28,187 nt of DNA from JARYMI01 sp037444845 (lineage in GTDB: Bacteria > Acidobacteriota > Aminicenantia > Aminicenantales > UBA8522): the NCBI GenBank assembly GCA_037444845.1, contig JBBILQ010000032.1:1-28187 (forward strand). Direction: 5' to 3'. Below are positions 1-7,418 of the stretch, piece after piece. The notes beneath the pieces were generated by a model. The model worked only from the letters and a program-made list of their open reading frames with translations. It did not search any database and was not told the DNA's origin. Each line of letters starts with the position of its first letter. The first letter of the stretch is position 1. The position numbers were made by a program, and so were the translations under genes.

Positions 1-146
1 GGGCAACCACATCCCTCACTTCTTGCATCGTAAAAGAATAACTTTTTCTTAGCTGACCGAGAGGTTCACAGATCCATCTTCCCATTGACGGCCACGCTTC
101 AAAGCCAAGCGGACAGGTTTGAAGGCTCCAAGAGCCGGCAGACTGA

Positions 147-1013
147 CTAAAGGCCCATGATTCCACCTAACGTGAGGTAGAACACTCTGTATTTGCCCCC
201 GGCGTAAGATTCGTACCGCTCGATGGTGCCGTCGAGAAAGATGGTCAAAGAGCGAGACGCATAAAAATAGATAGTTGCGGCAGCGCTCTGGAGGTGGATA
301 TCTGTCAGGTTGTAGACAAGCTTGATATCGGAATCATAGAAAAAGCTTCGCCTCCCCATGATACCGGAGAAAAGAAAGGCGACCCTCTCGTTTGACGGGA
401 GATAGAGACTGACGCTGCCGGAGTAAAACTTTTTTTGATGATGATAGTTTCCCGAAAAGGTGTTTCCACTGAATTTAGAGCTCAAAACGCTGCCGCCGAG
501 TTTGGCCCAGGCGAAGGCGGAGGCTCCGTAGCTCCTCACATCCGTATATTTACTGGTGAAACCGCTTAGCCCTATCCCGGCACGAGCGCTTTCGCTCTGA
601 AATCCCGTTTCAGCGTAAATGGTGACATTCTTATTTGTAAGATCAGCGTTGGAACTCACAAAGGAGATATCAAACCTCGACCAGAAAAAATTGCTCCGGC
701 TGGGAATTAGCTGGGAATAAGATCCTATGAACTGGTTTTGCTTATAAATAAACCCGCTGTCATAGTCGATACGGCTTTCCCGATAAAGTAAACAGAACGA
801 CCGGCTCCAGCTCGGCACTAAGGAAAATTCCGTAGACAGGTGGTAGATGCGTGTTTGCGCGGCTTCACGGTACGTGCCATAAGTCCCCTTCTGACTGACA
901 TAAAAAGAGGGATACGTCCTTACCTGAGAAAACAGGGATGAAGAAAAGGATAATAAAAGAAGGACGAACGGACGCATCCTTCGCCATGGCGTACAGCGGC
1001 GTCTGAGGCTCAT
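147..1013 (-). CDS. Secreted beta-rich protein, possible outer-membrane barrel
   Basis: I do not recognise a named family. The 288-residue product has a hydrophobic signal peptide that starts at Met13 (MRPFVLLLLSFSSSLFSQ) with a likely cleavage after Ser/Gln. The rest is rich in alternating aromatic, Ser, Gly and Tyr residues in short strands (for example around residues 135-250) and ends in a hydrophobic strand, as outer-membrane barrels do. The ATG at 1013 overlaps the stop of the upstream gene as ATGA, so translation is probably coupled. The alternative start at 977 would give a shorter leader. It is the last gene of the minus-strand operon. From position and composition I infer an outer-membrane partner of the membrane protein encoded just upstream. 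A periplasmic beta protein is the alternative. Confidence 0.75.
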   Translation of the reverse strand: MSLRRRCTPWRRMRPFVLLLLSFSSSLFSQVRTYPSFYVSQKGTYGTYREAAQTRIYHLSTEFSLVPSWSRSFCLLYRESRIDYDSGFIYKQNQFIGSYSQLIPSRSNFFWSRFDISFVSSNADLTNKNVTIYAETGFQSESARAGIGLSGFTSKYTDVRSYGASAFAWAKLGGSVLSSKFSGNTFSGNYHHQKKFYSGSVSLYLPSNERVAFLFSGIMGRRSFFYDSDIKLVYNLTDIHLQSAAATIYFYASRSLTIFLDGTIERYESYAGGKYRVFYLTLGGIMGL

Positions 1014-3157
1014 GAGGGGATACTTTCCTGCCGTCTTCTCTCGATGAGATGGAGTTCCATGCCATCGCCCTGGAACCTGACGAGACCTATCTTCTTAAAG
1101 AACTCATAGACGAAATCCCGGTTCAGGCGAGAGGGGGATAATGACCCACAAGGCGTTTTCACCTTCAGCTTTGCTGTCGAAACCAACTTCAACGACGCTT
1201 CGCTAAATGAAAGGGAGTTGTCGAGCTCGAATCTGAATCGCACGCCGCAGATCGAGAGCAGGTCCAGGAGGAACACGGCGCCTCTTGGAAGGGCATAATC
1301 CGTCTCTTCCTCCGTCTGCCAGGTGATTCTTTCGCCGGCGACCAGCGGAACATCAGTGAGGAGCTTGCCCACGCCCCACAATCCCGTTTTCCGGGAACCT
1401 TCCAGCCTCTTTAGGCTTAAAACTCCGTTGGCGAGCGCAAAGTAGAGTTTTGTCTCAACGGGCCGACTCTTCATCATCAGGTTTCCGAAGAGGTCCAATT
1501 CTGTCGACCAGGTTTCCTGCCGCGCTTCTCCTTTTCGCACTTCGTAGACAAGGTCATGCACAAAAGAGTAAGGAAAGAAATCAACATAGTCGGGAGCGAG
1601 GACGAGGTTGGAGACAAAATCGCCCTCCTCGACCTCTCCCCGAAGAACAAAGGTTTTCTGACCGCCTGCGTTCTTAAAGAAATTCGAGAACTCGAAGTAA
1701 AGCGTAGGCGACGCAAGGTCCGTACCCGCCTGTATCTGAAAATGGAGATGAGGATAGGGAGAGCGACCGGAGTTCCCACAACGGGCAATCATCTGCCCGC
1801 TTTTTACCGTATCCCCGATCGAAACGTTGACACTTCCTTCGCGTAGATGAGCGAGGCAAGAATAGAATTGGTAAGCGTGCTCTATGATCACCACATTCCC
1901 CCAGTTGTCCCGCTCGTTGACCTCGCCGACACGGTTATCCGGCACTTCGCTCTTCACGACGACGACCCTTCCATCGGCCGGAGCGAGGACCGGCAAGTCG
2001 AAGCAAAGGTAATCTTTAATCTCTGACCCAACGTTATTGTAGAGCTTCCCGTTCGACCCCGACACCATAAAATCCACGCCGAACCGCCAGCTCTCCTTGT
2101 GAGTCAACTTCCCGTTGAATCCTTGCGTAACGCGCCAGGGGCCGTGAAAAGGCAAAGAGAGTTCAACCCCGCACCGCCGGAAGGCTTTCAGGTTCGCCCG
2201 CTGGGCGGCAAGATTCTCCTCCGGGCTGGAGACTTCTGAGGATGAGAAAACGAGATTGGCAGACGAAAACATCCTCAACCTCAAGGAGTACAGGACGAGA
2301 AGCGTCATAAGGTTGAAGGGGAGGGCTGTCGGCGAGAGATACGCCGGTAGGAGAGCCTTCAGGCTCAACATGAACAGCGCCGAGGCGGACGTCGCCAGCA
2401 TAGCCAGAAGAAGACTCCCGAGAGACGGCACGAGAAAAATCCCGCCGAGGGCGAGGCCGATGAGAAAATAATTAAAGCCCAGGTACTGTTCGGTCAGCAC
2501 CTGAGGATACGCGCCGAGGAGATAATGCGTGAGGTACCCCGAACCGAGGCCTGCCAGGCCGAGCAGGAAACCGAGCCTGGAATAGAGGAGCATGCCGAGG
2601 AGCACGACAGCCCCAGAAACGACGTTCGCCTTGAAGAAGGTCGAGCCGACCGACTTCAGCAGGAGCTCAAGGAGCGGAAACCCGGTGACCTTGAGAGCGT
2701 TGGCCGTTGGCGGGTCTAAAAGCTCGATCTTCCCGAATACCATTGTTGCCGCGATGACAAAAGAAAACGTCATGACAAATGGCAGACTCAACGCTGGAAG
2801 CCTGAAAAGAAGCCAGAGGACATTCTGGAGAGCCGCGCTCACGAGTGTCGCCAGAAGGCTGGCCAGGAAGATGAGGAGCAGCAGATTCCAGGAGGCCGCG
2901 TAGAAGTAGGAGAGCGCCAGGCCGAGAAGAAGCGCATTGAACCCAAAATAACCTTTCCGGATCGAGCGCCGCTCGAACCCAAGAAGAAAGGAGAACCCGT
3001 TCGCAGCACAAAGCCCAAAGAGGCCGAGCAGCCCGCTCACCGGCTCGACGAACGTTGCGGTCAGAAGCAAAAACCCGAAGATTCTCTTCTGGGAGAACAA
3101 GATGACCGAGTAGCTCCGCAGAGTGGCATCGAGGAGGAAAGACAGCTTACCTTTCAA
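1010..3157 (-). CDS. Urea-transporter-like membrane protein fused to M23/LytM domain
   Basis: The 715-residue product has two parts. Residues 1-300 form a hydrophobic, two-fold repeated membrane domain like the urea transporter (UT) family. The repeat is visible as GYFGFNALLLGLAL (69-82) against QYLGFNYFLIGLAL (224-237), and as the LPALSLPF (120-127) and SPTALPF (275-281) selectivity-type motifs. Residues 330-480 form an M23 peptidase/LytM domain with GNVVIIEH (420-427), CLAHL (434-438) and PHLHFQI (469-475). The usual first zinc ligand His of HxxxD is Arg here (RFGVD, 358-362), so peptidase activity is doubtful. About 235 further beta-rich residues have no family I can name. UT channels normally pass urea or small amides; the substrate here is unknown. 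The gene lies 31 bp after the PLP-enzyme gene and overlaps the next gene by 4 bp. Confidence 0.85.
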   Translation of the reverse strand: MKGKLSFLLDATLRSYSVILFSQKRIFGFLLLTATFVEPVSGLLGLFGLCAANGFSFLLGFERRSIRKGYFGFNALLLGLALSYFYAASWNLLLLIFLASLLATLVSAALQNVLWLLFRLPALSLPFVMTFSFVIAATMVFGKIELLDPPTANALKVTGFPLLELLLKSVGSTFFKANVVSGAVVLLGMLLYSRLGFLLGLAGLGSGYLTHYLLGAYPQVLTEQYLGFNYFLIGLALGGIFLVPSLGSLLLAMLATSASALFMLSLKALLPAYLSPTALPFNLMTLLVLYSLRLRMFSSANLVFSSSEVSSPEENLAAQRANLKAFRRCGVELSLPFHGPWRVTQGFNGKLTHKESWRFGVDFMVSGSNGKLYNNVGSEIKDYLCFDLPVLAPADGRVVVVKSEVPDNRVGEVNERDNWGNVVIIEHAYQFYSCLAHLREGSVNVSIGDTVKSGQMIARCGNSGRSPYPHLHFQIQAGTDLASPTLYFEFSNFFKNAGGQKTFVLRGEVEEGDFVSNLVLAPDYVDFFPYSFVHDLVYEVRKGEARQETWSTELDLFGNLMMKSRPVETKLYFALANGVLSLKRLEGSRKTGLWGVGKLLTDVPLVAGERITWQTEEETDYALPRGAVFLLDLLSICGVRFRFELDNSLSFSEASLKLVSTAKLKVKTPCGSLSPSRLNRDFVYEFFKKIGLVRFQGDGMELHLIERRRQESIPS

Positions 3158-3188
3158 TCTGAGAATGCCTCTCCCCGATGCGATCCGC

Positions 3189-4541
3189 CTACCTCAGCCA
3201 TGGAGGGATCCTGTCGAGTTTCGTCACGTAATCAAACGTCTCCACCTCCCTGATGACTTCAACCTTACCCTCATTGCTGATCATGACGACGCTCGGTCGA
3301 AATTGGATGAATTGCATCCATTGGCTATTGTTGTACGCTCCTACAGGACGGATGACGACGGTGTCCCCTTTTTCCAGATACGGAACGCGCAGGTTTTCCC
3401 CCACGACATCGATCTGCATGCAGAGAGGCCCGTAGACATTATGGACCTCGGAGGATATTCCTTTATCCGATGTCGATAGAATCTCGAAATCGTAGAAATA
3501 AGACGTGAAGAGGAGGTTCACGCCCGCATCGAGCACCAGGCTGCGAATTCCCGAGGCCGACGTCTTAGTGGCCACGACCGTAGCGACCAAGTATCCCGCC
3601 TCATCCACTAGAGCCCTGCCTGTCTCCAGAAGAAGAAGGGGAAGATCTTCCTGCTCGAAACTGTCCAGCAGCGGAGAACAAATGGCCTCCGCGTACTTGT
3701 CAAAGTCGGGCACCAGTTGGTCGGTAGGAAGGCTGGATCCCTTCAGCCTGTTTTTCGAGGCAAACCCTCCGCCGACATTGATATAATTCAGACAGATGCC
3801 GAATTCCTTCTTCAGAACCTTCGCCATCTCGATCATTTTCAGGACAGCCTCACGATAGAACTTCGGTTCGAGGATGAACGTCCCGATGTGAGTGTGAAGT
3901 CCAGCTAAACGTAATTTTTTTCCCGAGAGCGTGCGCTTGATAGCGTGATAAGCTTCTCCCGAATCGATATTCAGCCCGAACCTATCCCATACTGTATAGC
4001 CAGCGATGGCCATATTGACCCGAATTCCGAAGTCCACTGGCCGGCCGAGTTCGGAGGCGATGCTCTCGAGTTCCGGGATTTCATCGAAACCGTCAATGTT
4101 GATCATCGCGCCTTCAGAGGCCGCGCGCATCAGGGAAGCCCGAGTTTTGTAGGGGCCGTTATAAACGATGTTTCTACCTTCGAGACCGAGGCTCCGGGCT
4201 AGCTCATACTCGAATTCAGAAACCACCTCCGCCCAGGCGCCCAGGTTGTGGAATGTCTTACAAACGGCTTTCAGATAGTTCGTCTTGTAGCTCCAGGCAA
4301 ACTGAACTTTCGGATACCTCTTAGAAAAAGCTTGAGACGCAGACTCATACTTCTCCTTAAGTGTCCGATGGGAATAGACAAATAGAGGCGAGCCGAACCT
4401 GGCCACAAGTTTCTCAACATCCACATTGTCGATCTCTTCCATGTATCTCGAGACGGCAAACGGAGCGAATTTGCCCGTAAGCCCTGCATGCTGGCGCATT
4501 AAGAAAGGCCTTGTATAGGCCTTCTTGGTTTTGTCAGGCAT
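3189..4541 (-). CDS. Fold-type III PLP decarboxylase, diaminopimelate/ornithine decarboxylase-like
   Basis: This is an alanine-racemase-fold PLP enzyme of the LysA/ODC superfamily, which usually decarboxylates an amino acid at the alpha carbon. Numbered from the longer start at 4556, the PLP lysine is K91 in WSYKTN, with HTHIGTF at 221-227, the phosphate-binding GGGFA at 262-266, ETGR at 311-314 and the C-terminal catalytic Cys379 in GPLCMQID. In LysA the last motif reads CExxD and in ODC CDxxD. Here the acidic residue is Met380, and ETGR replaces EPGR, so the substrate is probably not plain meso-DAP. I chose the start at 4541 because it follows AGGGGGTGG; 4556 is the alternative. About 450 residues is slightly longer than LysA. 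Its position between an ATP-grasp ligase and a transporter argues for a biosynthetic rather than lysine-pathway role. Confidence 0.85.
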   Translation of the reverse strand: MPDKTKKAYTRPFLMRQHAGLTGKFAPFAVSRYMEEIDNVDVEKLVARFGSPLFVYSHRTLKEKYESASQAFSKRYPKVQFAWSYKTNYLKAVCKTFHNLGAWAEVVSEFEYELARSLGLEGRNIVYNGPYKTRASLMRAASEGAMINIDGFDEIPELESIASELGRPVDFGIRVNMAIAGYTVWDRFGLNIDSGEAYHAIKRTLSGKKLRLAGLHTHIGTFILEPKFYREAVLKMIEMAKVLKKEFGICLNYINVGGGFASKNRLKGSSLPTDQLVPDFDKYAEAICSPLLDSFEQEDLPLLLLETGRALVDEAGYLVATVVATKTSASGIRSLVLDAGVNLLFTSYFYDFEILSTSDKGISSEVHNVYGPLCMQIDVVGENLRVPYLEKGDTVVIRPVGAYNNSQWMQFIQFRPSVVMISNEGKVEVIREVETFDYVTKLDRIPPWLR

Positions 4542-4656
4542 AGGCCACCCCCTCATATGTCGCCCACAATCGCCTCGCTATTCTTCCGCCCGCATTCTCT
4601 CGTCCAGCTATTTTAGTCTTCCTCCCCACCGATTCCTTCGTCCTGAAACCTACCAT
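4534..4656 (-). CDS. Possible 40-residue basic peptide, candidate substrate of the cluster
   Basis: The gap between the ATP-grasp gene and the PLP-decarboxylase gene holds an ATG-initiated reading frame of 40 codons. The product starts MVGFRTKESVGRKTK and ends WATYEGVAYA, with nine Arg/Lys, six Gly and three Glu residues. AAGAAG lies 4 nt before the ATG. The stop codon overlaps the start of the decarboxylase gene, which would couple translation. Clusters that encode a PqqD-like peptide-binding protein commonly also encode a short precursor, so this is a candidate. The frame is also open for some distance upstream inside the ATP-grasp gene, and a chance ORF of this size is quite possible. I see no leader/core pattern that I recognise. 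Confidence 0.25.
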   Translation of the reverse strand: MVGFRTKESVGRKTKIAGRENAGGRIARRLWATYEGVAYA

Positions 4657-4670
4657 TGGCTTCTTAAACC

Positions 4671-5729
4671 CTACCCGTAATGAATCTCTCTTTGCGTTAG
4701 CAAGGCATCAATCTGGCCAACATTCGCCACAAGGTCGGTCGTGTAATGGACGAACATCGTTCCAGCTTTGTAATTGCGGGGAAGCTTAGGTTTGCGTCCC
4801 AGGGCCAGCTCACAACAGGCCCGCGGCAAGTTGATCCCGCACGCCTTGGCCAGATAGATCCAGGCCGGAAAGCGGGGATTGATCTCGATGATATAGAGCT
4901 TTTTCTGGTGTGAAATTATGGCCTCAAGCTCAAACCCCCCACGCCATTTCAAGTGTGAAGTCAATCGTTCGGCCGTCCAGAGAAGTTCTCTGTTATGAAT
5001 ACTTACTCCCGCCCATCCTTTTCCTTTATCGGTGTACAATACCTTCTTCATGCAAACCGAGGACACAAGCCTTCCCTTCCCATCTCCAAGTCCGGCCAAG
5101 TTGTATTCCTCTCCAGGAATGTACTTCTGTAGTATCACCGGGTACCCCCATCGGGCAGTAATGACTTGGATGAAAGAAAAAAGCTCGGCCGGGTTTAAGG
5201 CCCGGTAGGCCTCATAGAAGATTCCCTTAACCATGAGAGGAAAATCAAGGGTTTCGGCCGCCTTTTCCGCATCCCGCAAGTCGTAGACAGTCCTGCTTTC
5301 AGGAACGCTCAGGCCAAGTTTCGCGGCCAGCTCCGGAAGGTTTTTCTTCTCCCGACGATAAAGTTGTTCCGCCGATGGCAGATAAGTATGGATGCCCATA
5401 GCCGACAGTTCGTTTTCCAGGTCGCTAAAGCTCTTGAGCTCAACATCCAGCGTCGGCAGGAGGACCCCGATCTCTTCCCGCTGCTGAATGTAGCGGAATC
5501 TCTCAAGGAGTGCTTCTTTGCCTTCTTTCGGATAGGGAAGAAGATAGACGGAGTCAACGAGGCACGAATCGAAGATTCCCGACTCATAGGCATCATACGA
5601 GAGACCGATGATCTTGCCTGACCAATCTTTTTCTTCCTTCAAACACCGGATGACCGCGACACCGGGGGCGGGGTTATCCGAAGCATTCAGGCCAGTCACC
5701 GCGACATTAATTTTCATCGAGCCACCCAT
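4671..5729 (-). CDS. ATP-grasp ligase, carbamoyl-phosphate-synthase-like
   Basis: The 352-residue product is an ATP-grasp enzyme. Such enzymes use ATP to form an acyl-phosphate and join a carboxylate to an amine or thiol. The N-terminal pre-ATP-grasp fold begins KINVAVTGLNASDNPAPG. The ATP-binding lysine is in PLMVKG (K168), the hinge is LQKYIPGEEYN (200-210), and the metal-binding set is FELEA (267-270) with IIEINPRF (280-287: E282, N284, R286). The start at 5729 follows GAGG at short spacing; 5717 (MKINVAV) is the alternative. It overlaps the PqqD-like gene by 23 bp or 11 bp accordingly. The substrate is not evident. Next to a PqqD-like protein and a PLP decarboxylase, a peptide or amino-acid ligase role is the reasonable inference. 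Confidence 0.88.
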   Translation of the reverse strand: MGGSMKINVAVTGLNASDNPAPGVAVIRCLKEEKDWSGKIIGLSYDAYESGIFDSCLVDSVYLLPYPKEGKEALLERFRYIQQREEIGVLLPTLDVELKSFSDLENELSAMGIHTYLPSAEQLYRREKKNLPELAAKLGLSVPESRTVYDLRDAEKAAETLDFPLMVKGIFYEAYRALNPAELFSFIQVITARWGYPVILQKYIPGEEYNLAGLGDGKGRLVSSVCMKKVLYTDKGKGWAGVSIHNRELLWTAERLTSHLKWRGGFELEAIISHQKKLYIIEINPRFPAWIYLAKACGINLPRACCELALGRKPKLPRNYKAGTMFVHYTTDLVANVGQIDALLTQREIHYG

Positions 5730-5964
5730 AATTCCTCATCTGGCCCCAGAACTGAGCGACATCCTTATAAATAAGGTCGCGATCGGCCTCATAGTGCTCT
5801 CCGATATGAGAGACGATATCCTCGAAGGTCTTCCCTTCTTTAAGGAGATGAATGATCTCCAGCCCGATTTCATTCGTGGTGAAAGCCTGACCGGTGTTAG
5901 GGTCAAAGATGAAACCAGACTCGCTCACGGCGAGAGCATTCAGGCGTTTGGGGGAGGCCGTCAT
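5707..5964 (-). CDS. PqqD-like peptide-binding protein
   Basis: This 85-residue protein has the PqqD-family pattern. An N-terminal beta region ends in GFIFDPNTGQAFTTNEIG, helices follow (IIHLLKEGKTFEDIVSHIG), and the C-terminal helix reads VAQFWGQMRNYGWL. PqqD proteins are RiPP-recognition elements that present a precursor peptide to a modifying enzyme, usually a radical-SAM protein. No radical-SAM gene lies in this operon. Instead the protein is encoded between a secreted protein (ATGA overlap upstream) and an ATP-grasp ligase (overlapping downstream), so it may serve the ligase. A stand-alone PqqD-fold protein with another ligand is the alternative. Confidence 0.8.
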   Translation of the reverse strand: MTASPKRLNALAVSESGFIFDPNTGQAFTTNEIGLEIIHLLKEGKTFEDIVSHIGEHYEADRDLIYKDVAQFWGQMRNYGWLDEN

Positions 5965-6383
5965 AGCAAGCGTATCTTCAGGATGCCCCAGATATAGCCC
6001 ACCATTCCCGTATGTTTATAGCCGAGTTTTTGACAGATGACATCATCCGGCGGACAATCATTTTTACGCAGCTTGTTTCTCCACAAGGCGGCTTCAAAGC
6101 TCCCTCCTTCGAAGTCCTGGTCAATCTCGAACTCTTTGCTGAAGACGCCCTGCCTGACGGGGAAAGAAAAGTGTTTCCCCTGATCGAGGGTGTTCACAAC
6201 GGATGGAGGGTAAAGCGAGACGCCGAGGAAAAGCGCTTCGTCCTTGACCTCAGTCTTGAGTTTCAGGATGATTTTCCCGGCGGGGTTTTTGACGATCTCA
6301 TACCCGAAGCTCTGGCCGCTCGCCCATAAGCTCGAAACCCACAGGAGAAAGACAAAAAAAGATGCAATCTTGTTTATTCTCAT
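5961..6383 (-). CDS. Small secreted protein, first gene of the operon
   Basis: I recognise no family. From the ATG at 6383 the product is 140 residues with a clear signal peptide (MRINKIASFFVFLLWVSSLWASGQ). The mature part is beta-rich with a two-cysteine motif near the C-terminus (CPPDDVIC) and a hydrophobic tail (MVGYIWGILKIRLL). The frame stays open upstream to a TTG at 6464, with an ATG at 6458, but those starts would bury the signal peptide behind 27 polar residues, so I prefer 6383. The ribosome-binding site there is weak. The stop overlaps the PqqD-like start as ATGA, which puts it in the same operon. It could be a periplasmic accessory protein or, less likely, the substrate of the modifying enzymes. 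Confidence 0.65.
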   Translation of the reverse strand: MRINKIASFFVFLLWVSSLWASGQSFGYEIVKNPAGKIILKLKTEVKDEALFLGVSLYPPSVVNTLDQGKHFSFPVRQGVFSKEFEIDQDFEGGSFEAALWRNKLRKNDCPPDDVICQKLGYKHTGMVGYIWGILKIRLL

Positions 6384-6464
6384 GATGCAACTTGCTTCGA
6401 TTAGTTCAATGTCGTTTAAAAATTTCTCATAAAAAAATTTACCACCTTCAGTGTTCATAGTCAA

Positions 6465-7418
6465 TAATTTCCCCAGGCCCGCGGAAGACTTAATTCGTCT
6501 TGCGGGTTCAAGGATAAGGGATCATAGCGTTTCTGAAGAACCATTTTTCTTTACTTCTCCCTTGATGGGATACGCCTTTGTCTTCCTGAAGCTCTCACTT
6601 ATTTTTTTCCAAGCTCCTTTAAGGAGTCAATCCCCCTTGGGGGTGGTCTGGCAGGTGATTCTTTCCTGCCCCCTTGTAAGTAAAGGCCCATCTTGATCTT
6701 TCTTGGGAGGCGATTTTTTATACGTCCGTTAGGGGAGTTTGATAGTTCATGTGGGGAATGAATAGGAATTGATGAATGGGAATTTAGTTTTGGGCTTCGC
6801 TGGCCGGGTGGGCGTCTTTGACTCGACTCTTTCATCAATCATCGACGGGGAAGGCTAAATCAAAGCTCAAAAAGATGTCAAGGGCGGCCTGAAAGCGACG
6901 GGATGTCGCCTTGACGCTGTTCCAGGCGCCAAAAGGGCCGCAAATCATCGAGACGTCTCCTCCCGGAGAAAGAGAAAATTATGAAAAATACTCACCGCCG
7001 GTCTCTCCGAAAAAGAAAGCCTTTCTAACGACAGGAGAGGGCGAATCATGTATTCTCCCACTTTCTCAGCCTCTTTCTTGGTCTTGGCCCTGACCCGGCT
7101 GTGAACCGAAAAGCCGGAATGGCGCCCGCCTGCAGATCAAAAAACGGGCCAAGTTCACGGACACGGCCGCTTCTGCCTGAAAAAGAGGCAAGAGCCCCAG
7201 CCAGGAAGGGAAAATCAGAGCGATACGTGGAAATACACAACCACAGCCCCGCCGCGGGAGCAGGCTCTGGCCAGGAGATTGAGCTCCTCGATTTTTGGCC
7301 TGGCCTCGTCATTATATTCATGACAGGTTCAGACTTCAAATCGATCTTGACACCGCGGAGCGGCAAAAGGAAAATGGAAGATCATTCTGATTTTAAATTT
7401 TAAATTGGAGGTTTCCGT
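6465..7418. other. Gene-poor intergenic stretch with decayed coding traces
   Basis: I see no intact gene in these 954 bases. The stretch holds short inverted repeats (AAGAC..GTCTT at 6485-6501; GGCAGG..CCTGCC near 6650-6671) and the decayed transposase fragment annotated separately. On the minus strand at about 7215-7345 there is a second trace of coding: GVKIDLKSEP continues, after a frame change, into EYNDEARPKIEELNLLARA and AVVVYFHVSL, then a stop. I cannot assign that fragment. A TTGACA hexamer at 7347-7352 precedes the serine hydrolase gene, but no good -10 follows at normal spacing. Confidence 0.5.
7005..7136 (-). pseudogene. IS91-family transposase remnant
   Basis: On the minus strand this stretch translates as RHSGFSVHSRVRAKTKKEAE (7065-7124) followed by KVGEYMIRPLLSLERLSF and SE. 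This matches from memory the conserved segment of IS91-type (Y2, HUH) transposases, in which a W-RHSGF-V stretch is followed by an E-A-E-K-V-Y-M-R-P-SLERL block. An in-frame TGA precedes it at 7137-7139, and the homology stops abruptly after the SLERLSFSE part, so no functional protein is possible. It is a fossil of an insertion. I see no ends of the element. Confidence 0.5.

Noticed and set aside
125..137. GGCTC/GAGCC hairpin after the last gene of the minus-strand operon
   Set aside because: A 5-base stem with no T tract; too weak to call a terminator.
6599..6838. Short frames in the 6.5-7.4 kb gap as real genes
   Set aside because: Composition is unlike protein (Arg/Pro/Ser-rich), ribosome sites are lacking, and parts overlap transposase debris.
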